Positions 15,312-24,682 of a stretch of 51,374 nucleotides of DNA are shown in pieces. The stretch is taken from the NCBI RefSeq assembly GCF_001556045.1, contig NZ_LSIC01000193.1, positions 1 through 51,374 of the forward strand, given 5' to 3'. Each line of letters begins with the position of its first letter. Position 1 is the stretch's first letter. A program made the translations under genes and the position numbers. Below the pieces are notes generated by a model that did no database searches, had not been told where the DNA came from, and worked only from the letters and a program-made list of their open reading frames with translations. The stretch comes from Bradyrhizobium sp. CCH5-F6. Lineage in GTDB: Bacteria > Pseudomonadota > Alphaproteobacteria > Rhizobiales > Xanthobacteraceae.

Positions 15312-15339
15312 AAAACGGCGGGCCAATACCCGCCGTTTT
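15312..15339 (-). terminator. Intrinsic terminator of rpoD
   Basis: AAAACGGCGGG (15312-15322) pairs with CCCGCCGTTTT (15329-15339); read on the minus strand the stem is followed by a T-run (15310-15315). It lies 21 bases after the rpoD stop. Confidence 0.85.
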
Positions 15340-15360
15340 GCTTTGGATCGCTGTCTACGA

Positions 15361-17496
15361 TCAGTTATCCAGGAACGACCGCAGCTTCCGCGACCTCGAC
15401 GGATGCTTCAGCTTCCGCAGCGCCTTCGCTTCGATCTGGCGGATGCGTTCGCGCGTCACGCTGAACTGCTGGCCGACTTCTTCCAGCGTGTGGTCGGTGT
15501 TCATGCCGATGCCGAAGCGCATGCGCAGGACGCGTTCTTCGCGCGGGGTGAGCGAGGCCAGCACGCGCGTGGTGGTCTCGCGCAGGTTCGACTGGATCGC
15601 GGCGTCGATCGGGAGGATCGCGTTCTTGTCCTCGATGAAATCGCCGAGGTGTGAATCCTCCTCGTCACCGACGGGCGTCTCCAGCGACAGCGGCTCCTTG
15701 GCGATCTTGAGGACCTTGCGGACCTTCTCGAGCGGCATGCCGAGCTTCTCGGCGAGCTCTTCCGGGGTCGGCTCGCGGCCGATCTCGTTGAGCATCTGGC
15801 GGGACGTGCGCACGATCTTGTTGATCGTCTCGATCATGTGCACGGGGATGCGGATGGTACGGGCCTGGTCGGCGATCGAGCGCGTGATCGCCTGCCGGAT
15901 CCACCACGTGGCGTAGGTCGAGAACTTGTAGCCGCGGCGATACTCGAACTTGTCGACCGCCTTCATCAGGCCGATGTTGCCTTCCTGGATCAGGTCGAGG
16001 AACTGCAGGCCGCGGTTGGTGTATTTCTTGGCGATCGAGATCACGAGACGGAGGTTGGCTTCCACCATCTCCTTCTTGGCCTGACGGGCTTCGCGCTCGC
16101 CCTTCTGCACGGAGTGCACGATCTTGCGGAACTCGACGATCTCGAGGCCGGTCAGGGCCGCGAGCTGATGTACCTCGTGGCGAAGGTCCTTGATGCGGTC
16201 CTTCTCGTGATGGACGAAATTCTTCCAGCCTTTCGCCGAAAGCTTCGAGACGCGGTTGAGCCAGCGCGGATCGAGCTCCGAGCCGGTGTAGTTGCGCAGG
16301 AAGTCCTCGCGCGCGACGCCGTGGCTGTCGGCGAGGCGCATCAGGCGGCCCTCATGCGAGACGAGGCGCTTGTTGATGTCGTAGAGCTGCTCGACCAGGC
16401 TGTCGATGCGCGCCTGGTTGAGGCGCAGCGACTTCACCTCGACGATGATCTCGTCCTTGAGCTTCTTGTACTTGCGCTCCTGGTGCGGCGAGAGCGACTC
16501 GTTCTGGAGCTGGTTCTGGATGTCCTGCTCCTGAAGCTTGCGCAGCTTCTTGTAGCTGTCGGCGATCTTGTCGAAGATCTCGACCACTTTCGGCTTGAGC
16601 TCGGCCTCGATCGCCGCGAGCGACATCTGGTTCTCGAACTCGTCGTCGTCCATGTCGGCTTCGGCGGCGGCTTCGCCCGGATCCTTCTCCTCGACGGCCT
16701 CGGTGGCGCCGGCGGCAGGCGCGGCACGGAACGGGGTCGGCGCCGGGGGCGCGGCGGGCGGCGCCACATGCGCGGGCGCAGCGGCGGTGGCCTCACCGCC
16801 CTCGGCCGGCGCTTCGCCGTTCTCGCCGTTGGGGCCGGCGATCATCGCATTGTTCATGCCGCCCTTGGCATCGGGGCCGGCATAGGTCGCTTCGAGATCG
16901 ATGATGTCGCGGAGGAAGATCTTGCCCTCGTTGAGCTCGTCGCGCCAGATGATGATGGCCTGGAAAGTCAGCGGGCTTTCGCACAGCCCTGCGATCATCG
17001 CCTCGCGGCCGGCCTCGATGCGCTTGGCGATCGCGATTTCGCCCTCGCGGGAGAGCAGCTCGACCGTGCCCATCTCGCGCAGATACATGCGCACGGGATC
17101 GTCGGTGCGCTCGCCCGGCTCGCTCTTCTTGACCTCGGTGACGGCCTTCTGGGTGACCTCGACGAGCTCGTTATCGGTCTCGTCGTCGGCCTCGTCCTTC
17201 TCCTCCTCGCCTTCGGTATCGTCGGCTTCGGTGACGTTGATGCCCATGTCCGAGAGCATCGACATGATGTCCTCGATCTGTTCGGGCGAGGTCTGGTCGG
17301 ACGGCAAGACTTCGTTGAGCTGATCGAAGGTCACGAAGCCGCGCTTCTTGGCCTGCTTGATCATCTTCTTCACGGCGGCGTCGGACAGGTCGAGCAAGGG
17401 TGAGGGCGCGTCCTGGGAGTCCTTCTCCGGCGCATCCGCTGCCTTGTCGTCCTTTTCCTTGTCCTTCGCCTGCAGCGTCTTTGCCTTGGTGGCCAT
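15361..17496 (-). CDS. rpoD: RNA polymerase primary sigma factor RpoD
   Basis: A 711-residue housekeeping sigma factor. Region 1.1 is at the N-terminus after an acidic/basic leader ([17 protein letters not shown]). Regions 2-4 are complete: [40 protein letters not shown], and the final [23 protein letters not shown]. The non-conserved region contains an Ala/Pro-rich segment (about 225-275) that is low in complexity. ATG at 17496 has TAGGAGCA before it. dnaG lies upstream on the same strand, the classical macromolecular-synthesis arrangement, but separated by 375 bases, so rpoD probably has its own promoter. Confidence 0.97.
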   Translation of the reverse strand: MATKAKTLQAKDKEKDDKAADAPEKDSQDAPSPLLDLSDAAVKKMIKQAKKRGFVTFDQLNEVLPSDQTSPEQIEDIMSMLSDMGINVTEADDTEGEEEKDEADDETDNELVEVTQKAVTEVKKSEPGERTDDPVRMYLREMGTVELLSREGEIAIAKRIEAGREAMIAGLCESPLTFQAIIIWRDELNEGKIFLRDIIDLEATYAGPDAKGGMNNAMIAGPNGENGEAPAEGGEATAAAPAHVAPPAAPPAPTPFRAAPAAGATEAVEEKDPGEAAAEADMDDDEFENQMSLAAIEAELKPKVVEIFDKIADSYKKLRKLQEQDIQNQLQNESLSPHQERKYKKLKDEIIVEVKSLRLNQARIDSLVEQLYDINKRLVSHEGRLMRLADSHGVAREDFLRNYTGSELDPRWLNRVSKLSAKGWKNFVHHEKDRIKDLRHEVHQLAALTGLEIVEFRKIVHSVQKGEREARQAKKEMVEANLRLVISIAKKYTNRGLQFLDLIQEGNIGLMKAVDKFEYRRGYKFSTYATWWIRQAITRSIADQARTIRIPVHMIETINKIVRTSRQMLNEIGREPTPEELAEKLGMPLEKVRKVLKIAKEPLSLETPVGDEEDSHLGDFIEDKNAILPIDAAIQSNLRETTTRVLASLTPREERVLRMRFGIGMNTDHTLEEVGQQFSVTRERIRQIEAKALRKLKHPSRSRKLRSFLDN

Positions 17497-17871
17497 CCAT
17501 TGCTCCTAAACGCGCTTCATGCGAGACGTTCGCCGCGCCCGCGTGAATTCACTTGAACCTGTTGCTCGACGCTCTCGCTTCGGCAGCTCTCGACACGGAA
17601 AGGGCGGCGCACAAACCTCTCGCCACCCCCAACTTTCTCTCGCCGGAATTGCCTAACGCTTCGTCAGCCTCTTTGTCGCGGCGGATGCAGGTGTAGTGCC
17701 AACAGCAATTGCGCGGATTCATTCCTGACGCGTCTGTTATGCCTGCGACCGCTTCTGGGCCAAAGTGCTACAAGACCGTTAAGCCTCGATTAACCCTGTT
17801 TTTGCCGCCAAACCTTGGATTTGGCGAGTCTTTTAGCGGTTCCGGCCCCGGCCGTCCGCATGATTCTTTCA
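17497..17871. other. dnaG-rpoD intergenic region
   Basis: 375 bases with no gene. A perfect inverted repeat CGCCAAA...TTTGGCG lies at 17806-17826 and may be a weak dnaG end structure. Near the rpoD start a 4-codon frame (Met-Lys-Arg-Val) stops within the ribosome-binding site region. I cannot single out a promoter with confidence. Confidence 0.4.
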
Positions 17872-19881
17872 TCACACGCTCTTCTGGAGCCGGCCCGACA
17901 GCTCGCCGAACCCCTCGATCAGGGCCTCGGTGCCGTCGACTTCCCCTATCCGAGCCTTCACGTCCCGCAGCCACGCCAAATTGGCCTCGCTGGGATCGTC
18001 CCCCAAGGCCAGCTCGGCGTCTTTCAGCTCTCTAAGTAGTGAATGCCATTGCCGATGCAAGGCAACCAGCTGATGCCAGGTGGCAAGAACGTCGTCCCTT
18101 GCGGCGCCCTCGAGGGCGGCCCACACCGCCTGGGTCGTGATGACGTTCTCAACCCTTTGAAGAACCTGAGAAAATCCGCCCTTTTCGAGGTCACCGCGCA
18201 TCTTTTCGGCCAGCTCGCCGGGGTCCGGCGAATGGTGATGGTCGTTGGCGAAGGCGGCGATGATGCCGGCCCTGAGCTTATGGGCCTCGGGGTGGGCCAG
18301 CTCCAGCGCGGCAACCTCCTCAAGGTGCTCATGCAGCAGCCAGGGGTGGTTGATCAGGCATTTCAGGATCAGGGCCTCGCGGCGGGAGATAGCGCTTCGC
18401 TGGCCCCGCATGATCGGGCTTGCCGCCAGCTGCGGGCTCGCGGCCTGGTAGGGGCCGGAGGGCAGCGGGAGGGAACCGGACGGGCCACGGCGGCCGCCGC
18501 CAAATCCCTGTCCGCCGAATCGATTCGGCTGGCCCCCTGCCCTCGGCTGGAACGGCCGGCCGTTACCGCCGGAGCGGAAATTGCCCCGGCCGCCAAAGCC
18601 GCGCCCACCTTCGGGCGCGAAGGTGCGCTGCAGCCGCTCGACGAACTCGTCGCGATAATAGCGCCGCACCACCTCGTCACGGATGCCGTTGGTGAGCTCC
18701 TTGATGCGCGCCTCCAGCGCGGCCCGGCGTTCGGGGGTGGCGAAATTGCCGCCTTCGAGCTCGCGCGACCAGATCATGTCGGCGAGCGGACGGGCAGCTC
18801 CGATCACGTCCTCGATCGCGCCGCGCCCGCCCGAGCGGACGAGATCGTCGGGGTCCTGCCCCTCCGGCAGCAGCGCGAAGCGCAGGCTCTTGCCGGGGCT
18901 GAGGAAGGGCAGCGCGAGATCGGCGGCACGGTAGGCCGCCTTCTGCCCGGCCCGGTCGCCGTCGAAGCAGAGGATCGGCTCGTCCGCCATCTTCCAGAGC
19001 AGCGCGAGCTGGCTTTCGGTCAGCGCAGTGCCGAGCGGCGCGACCGCTCCGGCAAAGCCGGCAGTGACCATGGCGATGACGTCGACATAGCCTTCGACGA
19101 CGATCAAGGCGCTGCCGTCATGCGTGGCTTTGCGCGCGGCCTGGTGGTTGTAGAGATTGTCGCCCTTGTGGAAGAGCGGCGTCTCCGGCGAGTTCAGGTA
19201 TTTCGCCGGAACGTCCTTCTCCAGCGCGCGTCCGCCGAAGGCGATGACGCGACCGCGCAAATCCGTGATCGGAAACATCACGCGATCGCGGAAGCGGTCG
19301 TACGGCACGGGGATGTCGTCACCGCCGATCAACAGGCCGGTCTCGACCATGTCGTCGACCGAGACGCCGAGCTTGCCGAGATGCTCCTTCAGCGCAAAGC
19401 GGTCGGGCGGGGCATAGCCGAGGCGGAACTGCAATTGCGTCGCCGGCGAGATGGCGCGATCGGCAAGGTAGCCGCGCGCTTTCGCACCAACACGCGAGGC
19501 CAGCGTCTCCGCGAAGAATTTCGCGGCGAGATCCATGACGTCGTGCAGCGACTTGCGCCGCTGCTCGTGCCGCGCCGCATCCGGAGTCACCGCCGGCAGC
19601 GGCAGGCCCGCCATGTTGGCGAGCCGCTCCACGGCCTCCGCGAACGGCAGACCGTCGGTCTCCATCACGAAGGTGATGATGTCGCCGTGCTTGCCGGAGG
19701 AGAAGTCGTGATAAAAACCCTTCTGGTCGTTGACGTAGAAGGACGGCGTCTTCTCCTGCTGGAACGGCGACAGCCCCTTCCACTCCCGCCCGGCCTTCTT
19801 CAGCTTGACGCGCTTGCCCACGACTTCGGAGACCGAAAGCCGGGCACGAAGCTCGTCGAGGAATTGGGGCGTGAAGCGCAT
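17872..19881 (-). CDS. dnaG: DNA primase DnaG
   Basis: A 669-residue primase that makes RNA primers at the replication fork. Order: N-terminal CHC2-type domain (1-100), catalytic core with toprim motifs VVEGYVDVIAM and CFDGDRAGQKA, then a C-terminal helicase-binding domain. Two oddities. The four zinc ligands of the CHC2 ribbon are replaced (S38, Q41, D59, S62 in SPFQQEKTPSF and YHDFSSG), so this domain should not bind zinc. The linker at about 423-487 is rich in Gly, Arg and Phe (repeats of GGRG and FGGQGFGGG), probably disordered. ATG at 19881. Confidence 0.96.
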   Translation of the reverse strand: MRFTPQFLDELRARLSVSEVVGKRVKLKKAGREWKGLSPFQQEKTPSFYVNDQKGFYHDFSSGKHGDIITFVMETDGLPFAEAVERLANMAGLPLPAVTPDAARHEQRRKSLHDVMDLAAKFFAETLASRVGAKARGYLADRAISPATQLQFRLGYAPPDRFALKEHLGKLGVSVDDMVETGLLIGGDDIPVPYDRFRDRVMFPITDLRGRVIAFGGRALEKDVPAKYLNSPETPLFHKGDNLYNHQAARKATHDGSALIVVEGYVDVIAMVTAGFAGAVAPLGTALTESQLALLWKMADEPILCFDGDRAGQKAAYRAADLALPFLSPGKSLRFALLPEGQDPDDLVRSGGRGAIEDVIGAARPLADMIWSRELEGGNFATPERRAALEARIKELTNGIRDEVVRRYYRDEFVERLQRTFAPEGGRGFGGRGNFRSGGNGRPFQPRAGGQPNRFGGQGFGGGRRGPSGSLPLPSGPYQAASPQLAASPIMRGQRSAISRREALILKCLINHPWLLHEHLEEVAALELAHPEAHKLRAGIIAAFANDHHHSPDPGELAEKMRGDLEKGGFSQVLQRVENVITTQAVWAALEGAARDDVLATWHQLVALHRQWHSLLRELKDAELALGDDPSEANLAWLRDVKARIGEVDGTEALIEGFGELSGRLQKSV

Positions 19882-20083
19882 GATCCCGTGTGTAGCGCGA
19901 AACCGTCTGAGTCGGGCGAAGGATCAGGGATATAGGTACGGCTTGCCCGAAAGTCAGGTTTGTCCGGCTTATCCGGGTTATTCGACCTATGCACAGGGGC
20001 CCTGGTCCGTCATCGGGGCGCGCCCGTCGCCCCGAACGACAAGAACTCTTGAACCGCGCCCGGTTCCACGCTTCCATGGGCTC

Positions 20084-20647
20084 ATGTTCAGGACCTTTCG
20101 AGGCGGTCAGAGCGGGGGCTGGCGCGTGACCTCGATTTCATCAGTGACGGGCGAGCCCCTGCCCTTCATGCCGGCGCTGTCGGTCACCGACAGCGAGGCC
20201 GTCTCGTTGCCGCTGGTGCCCTCGCGCACGGCCTGGCGGCTGGTCGGCGTCGCGAGCAGCCTGCGCTACACCGAGCGGCCCGAGAAGCAGCAGCTCGTCG
20301 CCGTGCAAGCCGGCCTCGGCCGCATCGAGGCGACCAGCGCAGCGCTGATCCCGATCCGCAAATCGCAGGCGTGGTGGGAGCTGACGCAGGAAGAGCGCCG
20401 CAGGATCTTCGAGGACAAGTCGCACCACATTGCGAGCAGCCTGCGTTTCCTGCCGGCGATTGCGCGCCAGCTCTATCACTGCCGCGACCTCGGCGGCCCG
20501 TTCGACTTCCTGACCTGGTTCGAATTCGCCCCCGCGCACGCTTCGCTGTTCGAGGAGCTGGTGGCGATGCTCAGGCAGACCGAGGAGTGGACCTATGTCG
20601 AGCGCGAGGTCGACGTGCGCGTGGTGAGGGAAGTGCTGTCGGCCTAG
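20084..20647 (+). CDS. Chlorite dismutase family (haem-dependent) protein
   Basis: A 187-residue protein of the short chlorite dismutase/ChdC-like family. Family blocks seen are EKQQLVAVQAGLGR, ALIPIRKSQAWWELTQEER, EDKSHHIASSLRFLPAIAR and DFLTWFEFAPAHASLFEEL. The His in the SHHI block is the likely haem ligand. Members may decompose chlorite, act as peroxidases or have unknown haem-linked roles; which applies is not visible. ATG at 20084 begins next to the first domain strand; no ribosome-binding site is clear, so the start is provisional. Confidence 0.8.
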   Translation: MFRTFRGGQSGGWRVTSISSVTGEPLPFMPALSVTDSEAVSLPLVPSRTAWRLVGVASSLRYTERPEKQQLVAVQAGLGRIEATSAALIPIRKSQAWWELTQEERRRIFEDKSHHIASSLRFLPAIARQLYHCRDLGGPFDFLTWFEFAPAHASLFEELVAMLRQTEEWTYVEREVDVRVVREVLSA

Positions 20648-20724
20648 CGCGTGATCCGGACGCAACGCGTGGCGCAAGCGGGAGAGGTGAACGAGCCGCG
20701 GCGATTGATTCAAACCATTCGGCT

Positions 20725-21123
20725 TCAATGATCGAGGAAGCGCCCGGACTCGATGTGCGGCAGGCCGGTGACGGGCCAGTTGTAGACGTAGGTCCAGGCC
20801 TGCGTGATGGCGCCGCCGGGCAACGTGACCTCGATCAACTGCCGCAGATATTCGGTCGGTTCCGGAAAGCCCTCGCCGCAGGCCTCGTACATGTCGAGCT
20901 CGCGCAAGAGCTCGTCGGGCACGCGCAGCTGGAAGAGCTCGCCATGGACGATATCCGCCGGCGCGTCGGAAAGCAGCAATCCCGGATAGTGCTTCACCAG
21001 AACGAGCCGGCCGCGGCAGGTCGCTTCGCCCAGAAATTCCGCATGGCCCGCCAGCAACCGCGCCATCGGATGATCGAAACCACGCATCAGGGTGCCGTAA
21101 ACGAAAAGTCGATCGGAGCTCAT
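20725..21123 (-). CDS. Gamma-glutamylcyclotransferase-like (AIG2) protein
   Basis: A 132-residue protein with the family signature FVYGTLMRG at the N-terminus, GLLLSDAPADIVHGELF in the middle and LDMYEACGEGF near the catalytic Glu. Relatives cyclise gamma-glutamyl or epsilon-lysyl amines to 5-oxoproline, but many have untested substrates. ATG at 21123; the longer frame upstream lacks family residues. It is divergent from the formylglutamate-type hydrolase gene, sharing a 76-base gap. Confidence 0.82.
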   Translation of the reverse strand: MSSDRLFVYGTLMRGFDHPMARLLAGHAEFLGEATCRGRLVLVKHYPGLLLSDAPADIVHGELFQLRVPDELLRELDMYEACGEGFPEPTEYLRQLIEVTLPGGAITQAWTYVYNWPVTGLPHIESGRFLDH

Positions 21124-21199
21124 GGTCTTCCAACGTTGCGACGAGGGCGCAATACCGCTACTCCGTTTACACAGGATATTGTTCCCCACGCAAACGAGG

Positions 21200-22003
21200 A
21201 TGGCTTTGGACCCAGCCGAGGCGACCGATCAACTGCTCGGCGAGGGCGACATTCCGCCCGTGCATGAGGTGAATGCGGGCGGTCAATCGCCGTTCCTGCT
21301 CACCGCGGATCATTACGGGCGGGTGCTGCCGCGTGCGCTCGGCGATCTCGGCGTCGCGGAAGGCGAGCTCGTCAGGCACATCGCCTGGGACATCGGCATC
21401 GCCGGCGTCGCCGAGCGGCTGGCCGGGATGCTCGACGCGCATCTGATCGCGCAGCGCTATTCGCGCCTCGTGATCGACTGCAACCGTCCGCCGGGCGTCG
21501 CGAGCTCGATTCCCGTGATCTCCGAGGCGACGGCAATTCCGCGCAACGAAGGCATTTCGGAGCAGGAGCGGAAGGCGCGGAGGCGCGAGATCTTCGAGCC
21601 CTATCATCGCCGCATCGACGCCGCGATCGATCGCCGTTTGCACGTCGAGCGGCCGACCGTGCTGGTCTCGCTGCACAGCTTCACGCCGGTCTATGCCGGC
21701 GTCGCGCGGCCATGGCACATCGGCGCGCTCTACAATCGCGACAGCGTGCTGCCGCAGCTGCTGCTGAAACATCTGCGCGCCGAAGGCGACCTCGTCGTCG
21801 GCGACAACGAGCCCTATGCGGTGGACGACCTCACCGACTACACCATTCCCGTGCATGGCGAGGCGCGCGGCCTCGTCAACACCGGCATCGAGATCCGCCA
21901 GGATCTCATCGCGGACCAGTCCGGCCAGCAGCAATGGGCCGAACGGCTGGCGCGGATCTTTTCCGAAATCGAGGTGGAGCTGAAGGCTCAGCTGCTGGTG
22001 TAG
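21200..22003 (+). CDS. N-formylglutamate amidohydrolase family protein
   Basis: A 267-residue hydrolase. Family motifs: LLTADHYGRVLPR, HIAWDIGIAGVAERL, VIDCNRPPG, LVSLHSFTPVY and a late GLVNTGIEIRQDLI. The His and Asp residues in these blocks form the metal site. Family members hydrolyse N-formylglutamate in histidine breakdown or related N-acyl amino acids; no hut genes are nearby, so the substrate is uncertain. GAGG abuts the ATG at 21200, an unusually tight spacing, so the true start might be slightly further downstream. Confidence 0.82.
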   Translation: MALDPAEATDQLLGEGDIPPVHEVNAGGQSPFLLTADHYGRVLPRALGDLGVAEGELVRHIAWDIGIAGVAERLAGMLDAHLIAQRYSRLVIDCNRPPGVASSIPVISEATAIPRNEGISEQERKARRREIFEPYHRRIDAAIDRRLHVERPTVLVSLHSFTPVYAGVARPWHIGALYNRDSVLPQLLLKHLRAEGDLVVGDNEPYAVDDLTDYTIPVHGEARGLVNTGIEIRQDLIADQSGQQQWAERLARIFSEIEVELKAQLLV

Positions 22004-22007
22004 GGCC

Positions 22008-22628
22008 TCACTTCGCCCTGGTCAGCGCCAGCCAGATGCCGCCGCCGATCATGAAGCCGCCGGAGATGCGCGACATCATGCGGGTGCGGCGCGCCGAGAA
22101 GAATTTGCGGGCGCGCCCGGCGGCGATGGCGTAGAGCGCGTCCGTCATCACGGCGGTGACCATGAAGGTGGCGCCCAGCAGCGCGACTTGCGGGAAGTGC
22201 GGCTGGTTCATGTCCATGAACTGCGGGATGAAGGCGCCGAAGAACACCAGCACTTTCGGGTTCGACAGCAGCACCAGGAATCCCTGCAGGAAGAAGCCGC
22301 CGCGCGGCGGCGGTGGCGGCGCGTCGAGATCGACACCCTCGACCGGCGCCCAGATCAGCTTGATGCCGAGCCAGACCAGATAGGCGGCGCCGGCGAAGCG
22401 CACCCAGTCGAACCAGTAGCCCATGGTCGCCATCAGCGAGGTCAGGCCGACCGCGACGATGCCGATGACGATGGCAAGCCCGGCCTGCGCGCCGGCAACG
22501 TTGATGAGCGCCGCGCGCGTGCCGTGGCGCAAGCCGTTGGCGATGACCAGCGTGACGATCGGTCCCGGCAGCAGCGCCAGCGCAATGCAGGCGGCGACGA
22601 AGGCGAAATAGGCTTGCATAGACATCAT
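22008..22628 (-). CDS. LysE family translocator (second copy)
   Basis: A 206-residue membrane protein with the LysE pattern ALLPGPIVTLVIANGLRHGT near the start and FLVLLSNPKVLVFFGAFIPQ in the middle, and about six helices. It should export an amino acid or similar molecule. It differs clearly from the LysE protein near 10.6 kb, so this is not a recent duplication. Its end converges on the amidohydrolase gene with a 4-base gap. Confidence 0.87.
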   Translation of the reverse strand: MMSMQAYFAFVAACIALALLPGPIVTLVIANGLRHGTRAALINVAGAQAGLAIVIGIVAVGLTSLMATMGYWFDWVRFAGAAYLVWLGIKLIWAPVEGVDLDAPPPPPRGGFFLQGFLVLLSNPKVLVFFGAFIPQFMDMNQPHFPQVALLGATFMVTAVMTDALYAIAAGRARKFFSARRTRMMSRISGGFMIGGGIWLALTRAK

Positions 22629-22716
22629 GGCGGAGACTCAGCTGAAGACGCGGCGGCTCATTAATGCACGCCGGCGGCAGGAACGGAAGCCGGGCGCGAT
22701 GCTTCGCCAAGGCGGA

Positions 22717-22746
22717 TTGACATGCAACCATTTGGTTGCTTATTAT
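22717..22746 (+). promoter_or_regulatory. Promoter with ArsR-type operator
   Basis: TTGACA (22717-22722), 18-base spacer, TATTAT (22741-22746). The spacer is almost filled by a perfect palindrome, GCAACCA (22724-22730) TT TGGTTGC (22733-22739). This is a typical site for a small ArsR repressor controlling its own operon. Confidence 0.8.
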
Positions 22747-22753
22747 CATCCTC

Positions 22754-23068
22754 ATGGATGAGGTCTTCAAGGCGCTCGCCGATGCGTCACGACGCTCGCT
22801 CCTGGACAGGCTTCACGCCAGGAACGGCCAGACGCTGAACGAGCTCTGCGAGGGCCTTGCCATGACGCGGCAGGCCGTGACCAAGCATCTCGTCATTCTC
22901 GAAGAGGCCAATCTCGTCACCGCCGTCAGGCATGGCCGCGAGAAGCTGCACTATCTCAATCCGGTGCCGATCCATCAGATCGGCGAACGCTGGATCAGGA
23001 AATTCGAGCGCGGCAAGCTCGCTGCGCTCGGCGAGTTGAAACGCCAGTTGGAGAAGCGCGATGAGTAA
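22754..23068 (+). CDS. ArsR family transcriptional regulator
   Basis: A 104-residue winged-HTH repressor: FKALADASRRSLLDRL, then the recognition helix in AMTRQAVTKHLVILEEANLV, then the wing VRHGREKLHYLNP. The Cys-rich metal site of SmtB/ArsR is absent, so it probably responds to something other than metals, as in the SdpR-like branch. It starts only 8 bases after the -10 box, so the transcript leader is very short or absent. It forms an operon with the SRPBCC gene 28 bases downstream and probably represses itself through the palindrome in its promoter. Confidence 0.88.
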   Translation: MDEVFKALADASRRSLLDRLHARNGQTLNELCEGLAMTRQAVTKHLVILEEANLVTAVRHGREKLHYLNPVPIHQIGERWIRKFERGKLAALGELKRQLEKRDE

Positions 23069-23096
23069 GCCCGCTCAACAAAAGGATTGATGCGCG

Positions 23097-23609
23097 ATGA
23101 ACCTCGAGCAATTCAAGCCTCTCACCGTCTACACCATCTACATCGCGTCTACGCCGGAGAAGATATGGGAAGCTCTGACCGCGGCCGAGTTCAGCCGCGA
23201 GTACTTTTCCGGTTTCGCGGTGGAGATGGAGCCGAAGCTCGGCGGCACCTTCATCGTGCGCGCCCCTGACGGTTCGGAGCACATCTCCGGCAAGGTGTTC
23301 GAATACGATCCGCCCAGGAAGCTGACGGTGACGTGGGACGTGAACTGGCCCGGCCTCGTCGAAAAACTCGGCTCGACCGTCGTCACCTATGAGATCGAGC
23401 CGGCCGGCGAAGCCGTCCGCCTTACCCTGAGCCAGCGCCATGATCGCCCGCTCAGCGACGACATCCTATCCGGCGGCCGCACCGGCTGGCCCGCGATCCT
23501 GTCGGGGCTGAAGAGCCTGCTGGAGACCGGCAAGGCGCCGCAGATCACGATGTCGCCTCCAGTGAAGCTGCTGGAAGCGCTGAAGGCGATGGGGATCAAG
23601 ATGCCTTAG
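23097..23609 (+). CDS. SRPBCC (AHSA1-type) ligand-binding protein
   Basis: A 170-residue START/SRPBCC-fold protein: VYTIYIASTPEKIWEALT begins the fold, KLGGTFIVRAPDG and FEYDPPRKLTVTWDVNWPG are typical AHSA1 strands, and a C-terminal helix follows. Such proteins bind hydrophobic ligands in a cavity. Co-transcription with a small ArsR regulator is a common pairing whose physiological role is unclear. Confidence 0.85.
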   Translation: MNLEQFKPLTVYTIYIASTPEKIWEALTAAEFSREYFSGFAVEMEPKLGGTFIVRAPDGSEHISGKVFEYDPPRKLTVTWDVNWPGLVEKLGSTVVTYEIEPAGEAVRLTLSQRHDRPLSDDILSGGRTGWPAILSGLKSLLETGKAPQITMSPPVKLLEALKAMGIKMP

Positions 23610-23662
23610 GCGCTGCAAATCGATACATCACACGTATTCGTCCTGCCTTCGTCCGGACCACG

Positions 23663-24442
23663 TCAGAGTTGCGGCAGCGGCGCCACGAGCCGCCGATAGA
23701 GATGCCAGGTCGCATGCCCGAGCACCGGCAGCGTCACGATCAGCCCCAAGAAGTAGGGTAGCGCCGAGACGATCAGCAGCATCACGATCACCGCGGCCCA
23801 GGAGATCATCGGCAGCGGGCTCGTCACCACCGCGCGCACGCTCGTCACCATCGCCGTGACGAAGTCGACGTCGCGGTCGAGCAGCAGCGGAAACGACACC
23901 ACCGTCAGCGAGAACAGGATCAGCGACAGCACGGCGCCGACTGCGTTGCCGATGCCGAGGAACAACAGGCCTTCATTCGTGGTCAGAACCACCGTCATGA
24001 ATTCCTGCAAGCTCGAGAACGAGGCGTTGAGGCCGAGCAGCAGCGCGATCAGGAGCCGCACCTGGTACATCCAGACCACGAACACGAACAGCGTCACGAA
24101 GGCCATCCAGCCGATCTCGCTGCGCGAGCGTATCGCCGACCAGATCGCGCCGAACGAGACCGGCTCGCCACGCTCGCGGCGGCGGCTGACTTCGTAGAGG
24201 CCGATCGCCACGAACGGCCCGATCAGCGCAAAGCCGGCAGCAAGGGGATAGACCAGATAGATCATGCCGAAGGCGGTGACACAGAGCATGATGGCGATGC
24301 CGCCGGCGGCGTAGAGCACGCCGAAGCAGAGACCGTAGATCGGCAGCGCCTGGAAATCGCGCAGGCCTTCGACCAGCGCCTCGGCGATGTCGGTCGCCGC
24401 AACGGGACGCACCACCGGATCGACCTTGCCCGAGATGGACAT
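23663..24442 (-). CDS. DUF2189 family integral membrane protein
   Basis: A 259-residue protein with about six transmembrane helices, matching DUF2189: LVEGLRDFQALPIYGLCFG at the N-terminus and a hydrophobic core with FPLLLDRDVDFVTAMVTS. Function unknown. ATG at 24442 is chosen for the GGAGGA six bases upstream; an ATG 42 bases earlier lacks one. Confidence 0.85.
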   Translation of the reverse strand: MSISGKVDPVVRPVAATDIAEALVEGLRDFQALPIYGLCFGVLYAAGGIAIMLCVTAFGMIYLVYPLAAGFALIGPFVAIGLYEVSRRRERGEPVSFGAIWSAIRSRSEIGWMAFVTLFVFVVWMYQVRLLIALLLGLNASFSSLQEFMTVVLTTNEGLLFLGIGNAVGAVLSLILFSLTVVSFPLLLDRDVDFVTAMVTSVRAVVTSPLPMISWAAVIVMLLIVSALPYFLGLIVTLPVLGHATWHLYRRLVAPLPQL

Positions 24443-24682
24443 CAGCTTCCTCCGCAAATCGGCGCGATCTTTCGTCGCGCGCATGCCGCGATATTAGCGA
24501 CGCCGCGCGGAGGCGCAACTTGATGCCGGCCGGCGCGAAGAGAGCGGCGACGCAACGATGCTCGCGATGCGAAATCTTTAGCCTTTGGTGCGATATTCGC
24601 GACCATGACTATGGACGGGGCAGACAATCGTACCTCAAATTGTACCTCCAAGCACCCTCGCCCGAGAGCGGATCGTCCATCG

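Noticed and set aside
15838..17403. Long plus-strand open frame over rpoD
   Set aside because: Shadow of the rpoD gene; composition is Leu/Asp/Val repeats with no domain.
18043..19935. Long plus-strand open frame over dnaG
   Set aside because: Shadow of dnaG, no ribosome-binding site and no recognisable motif.
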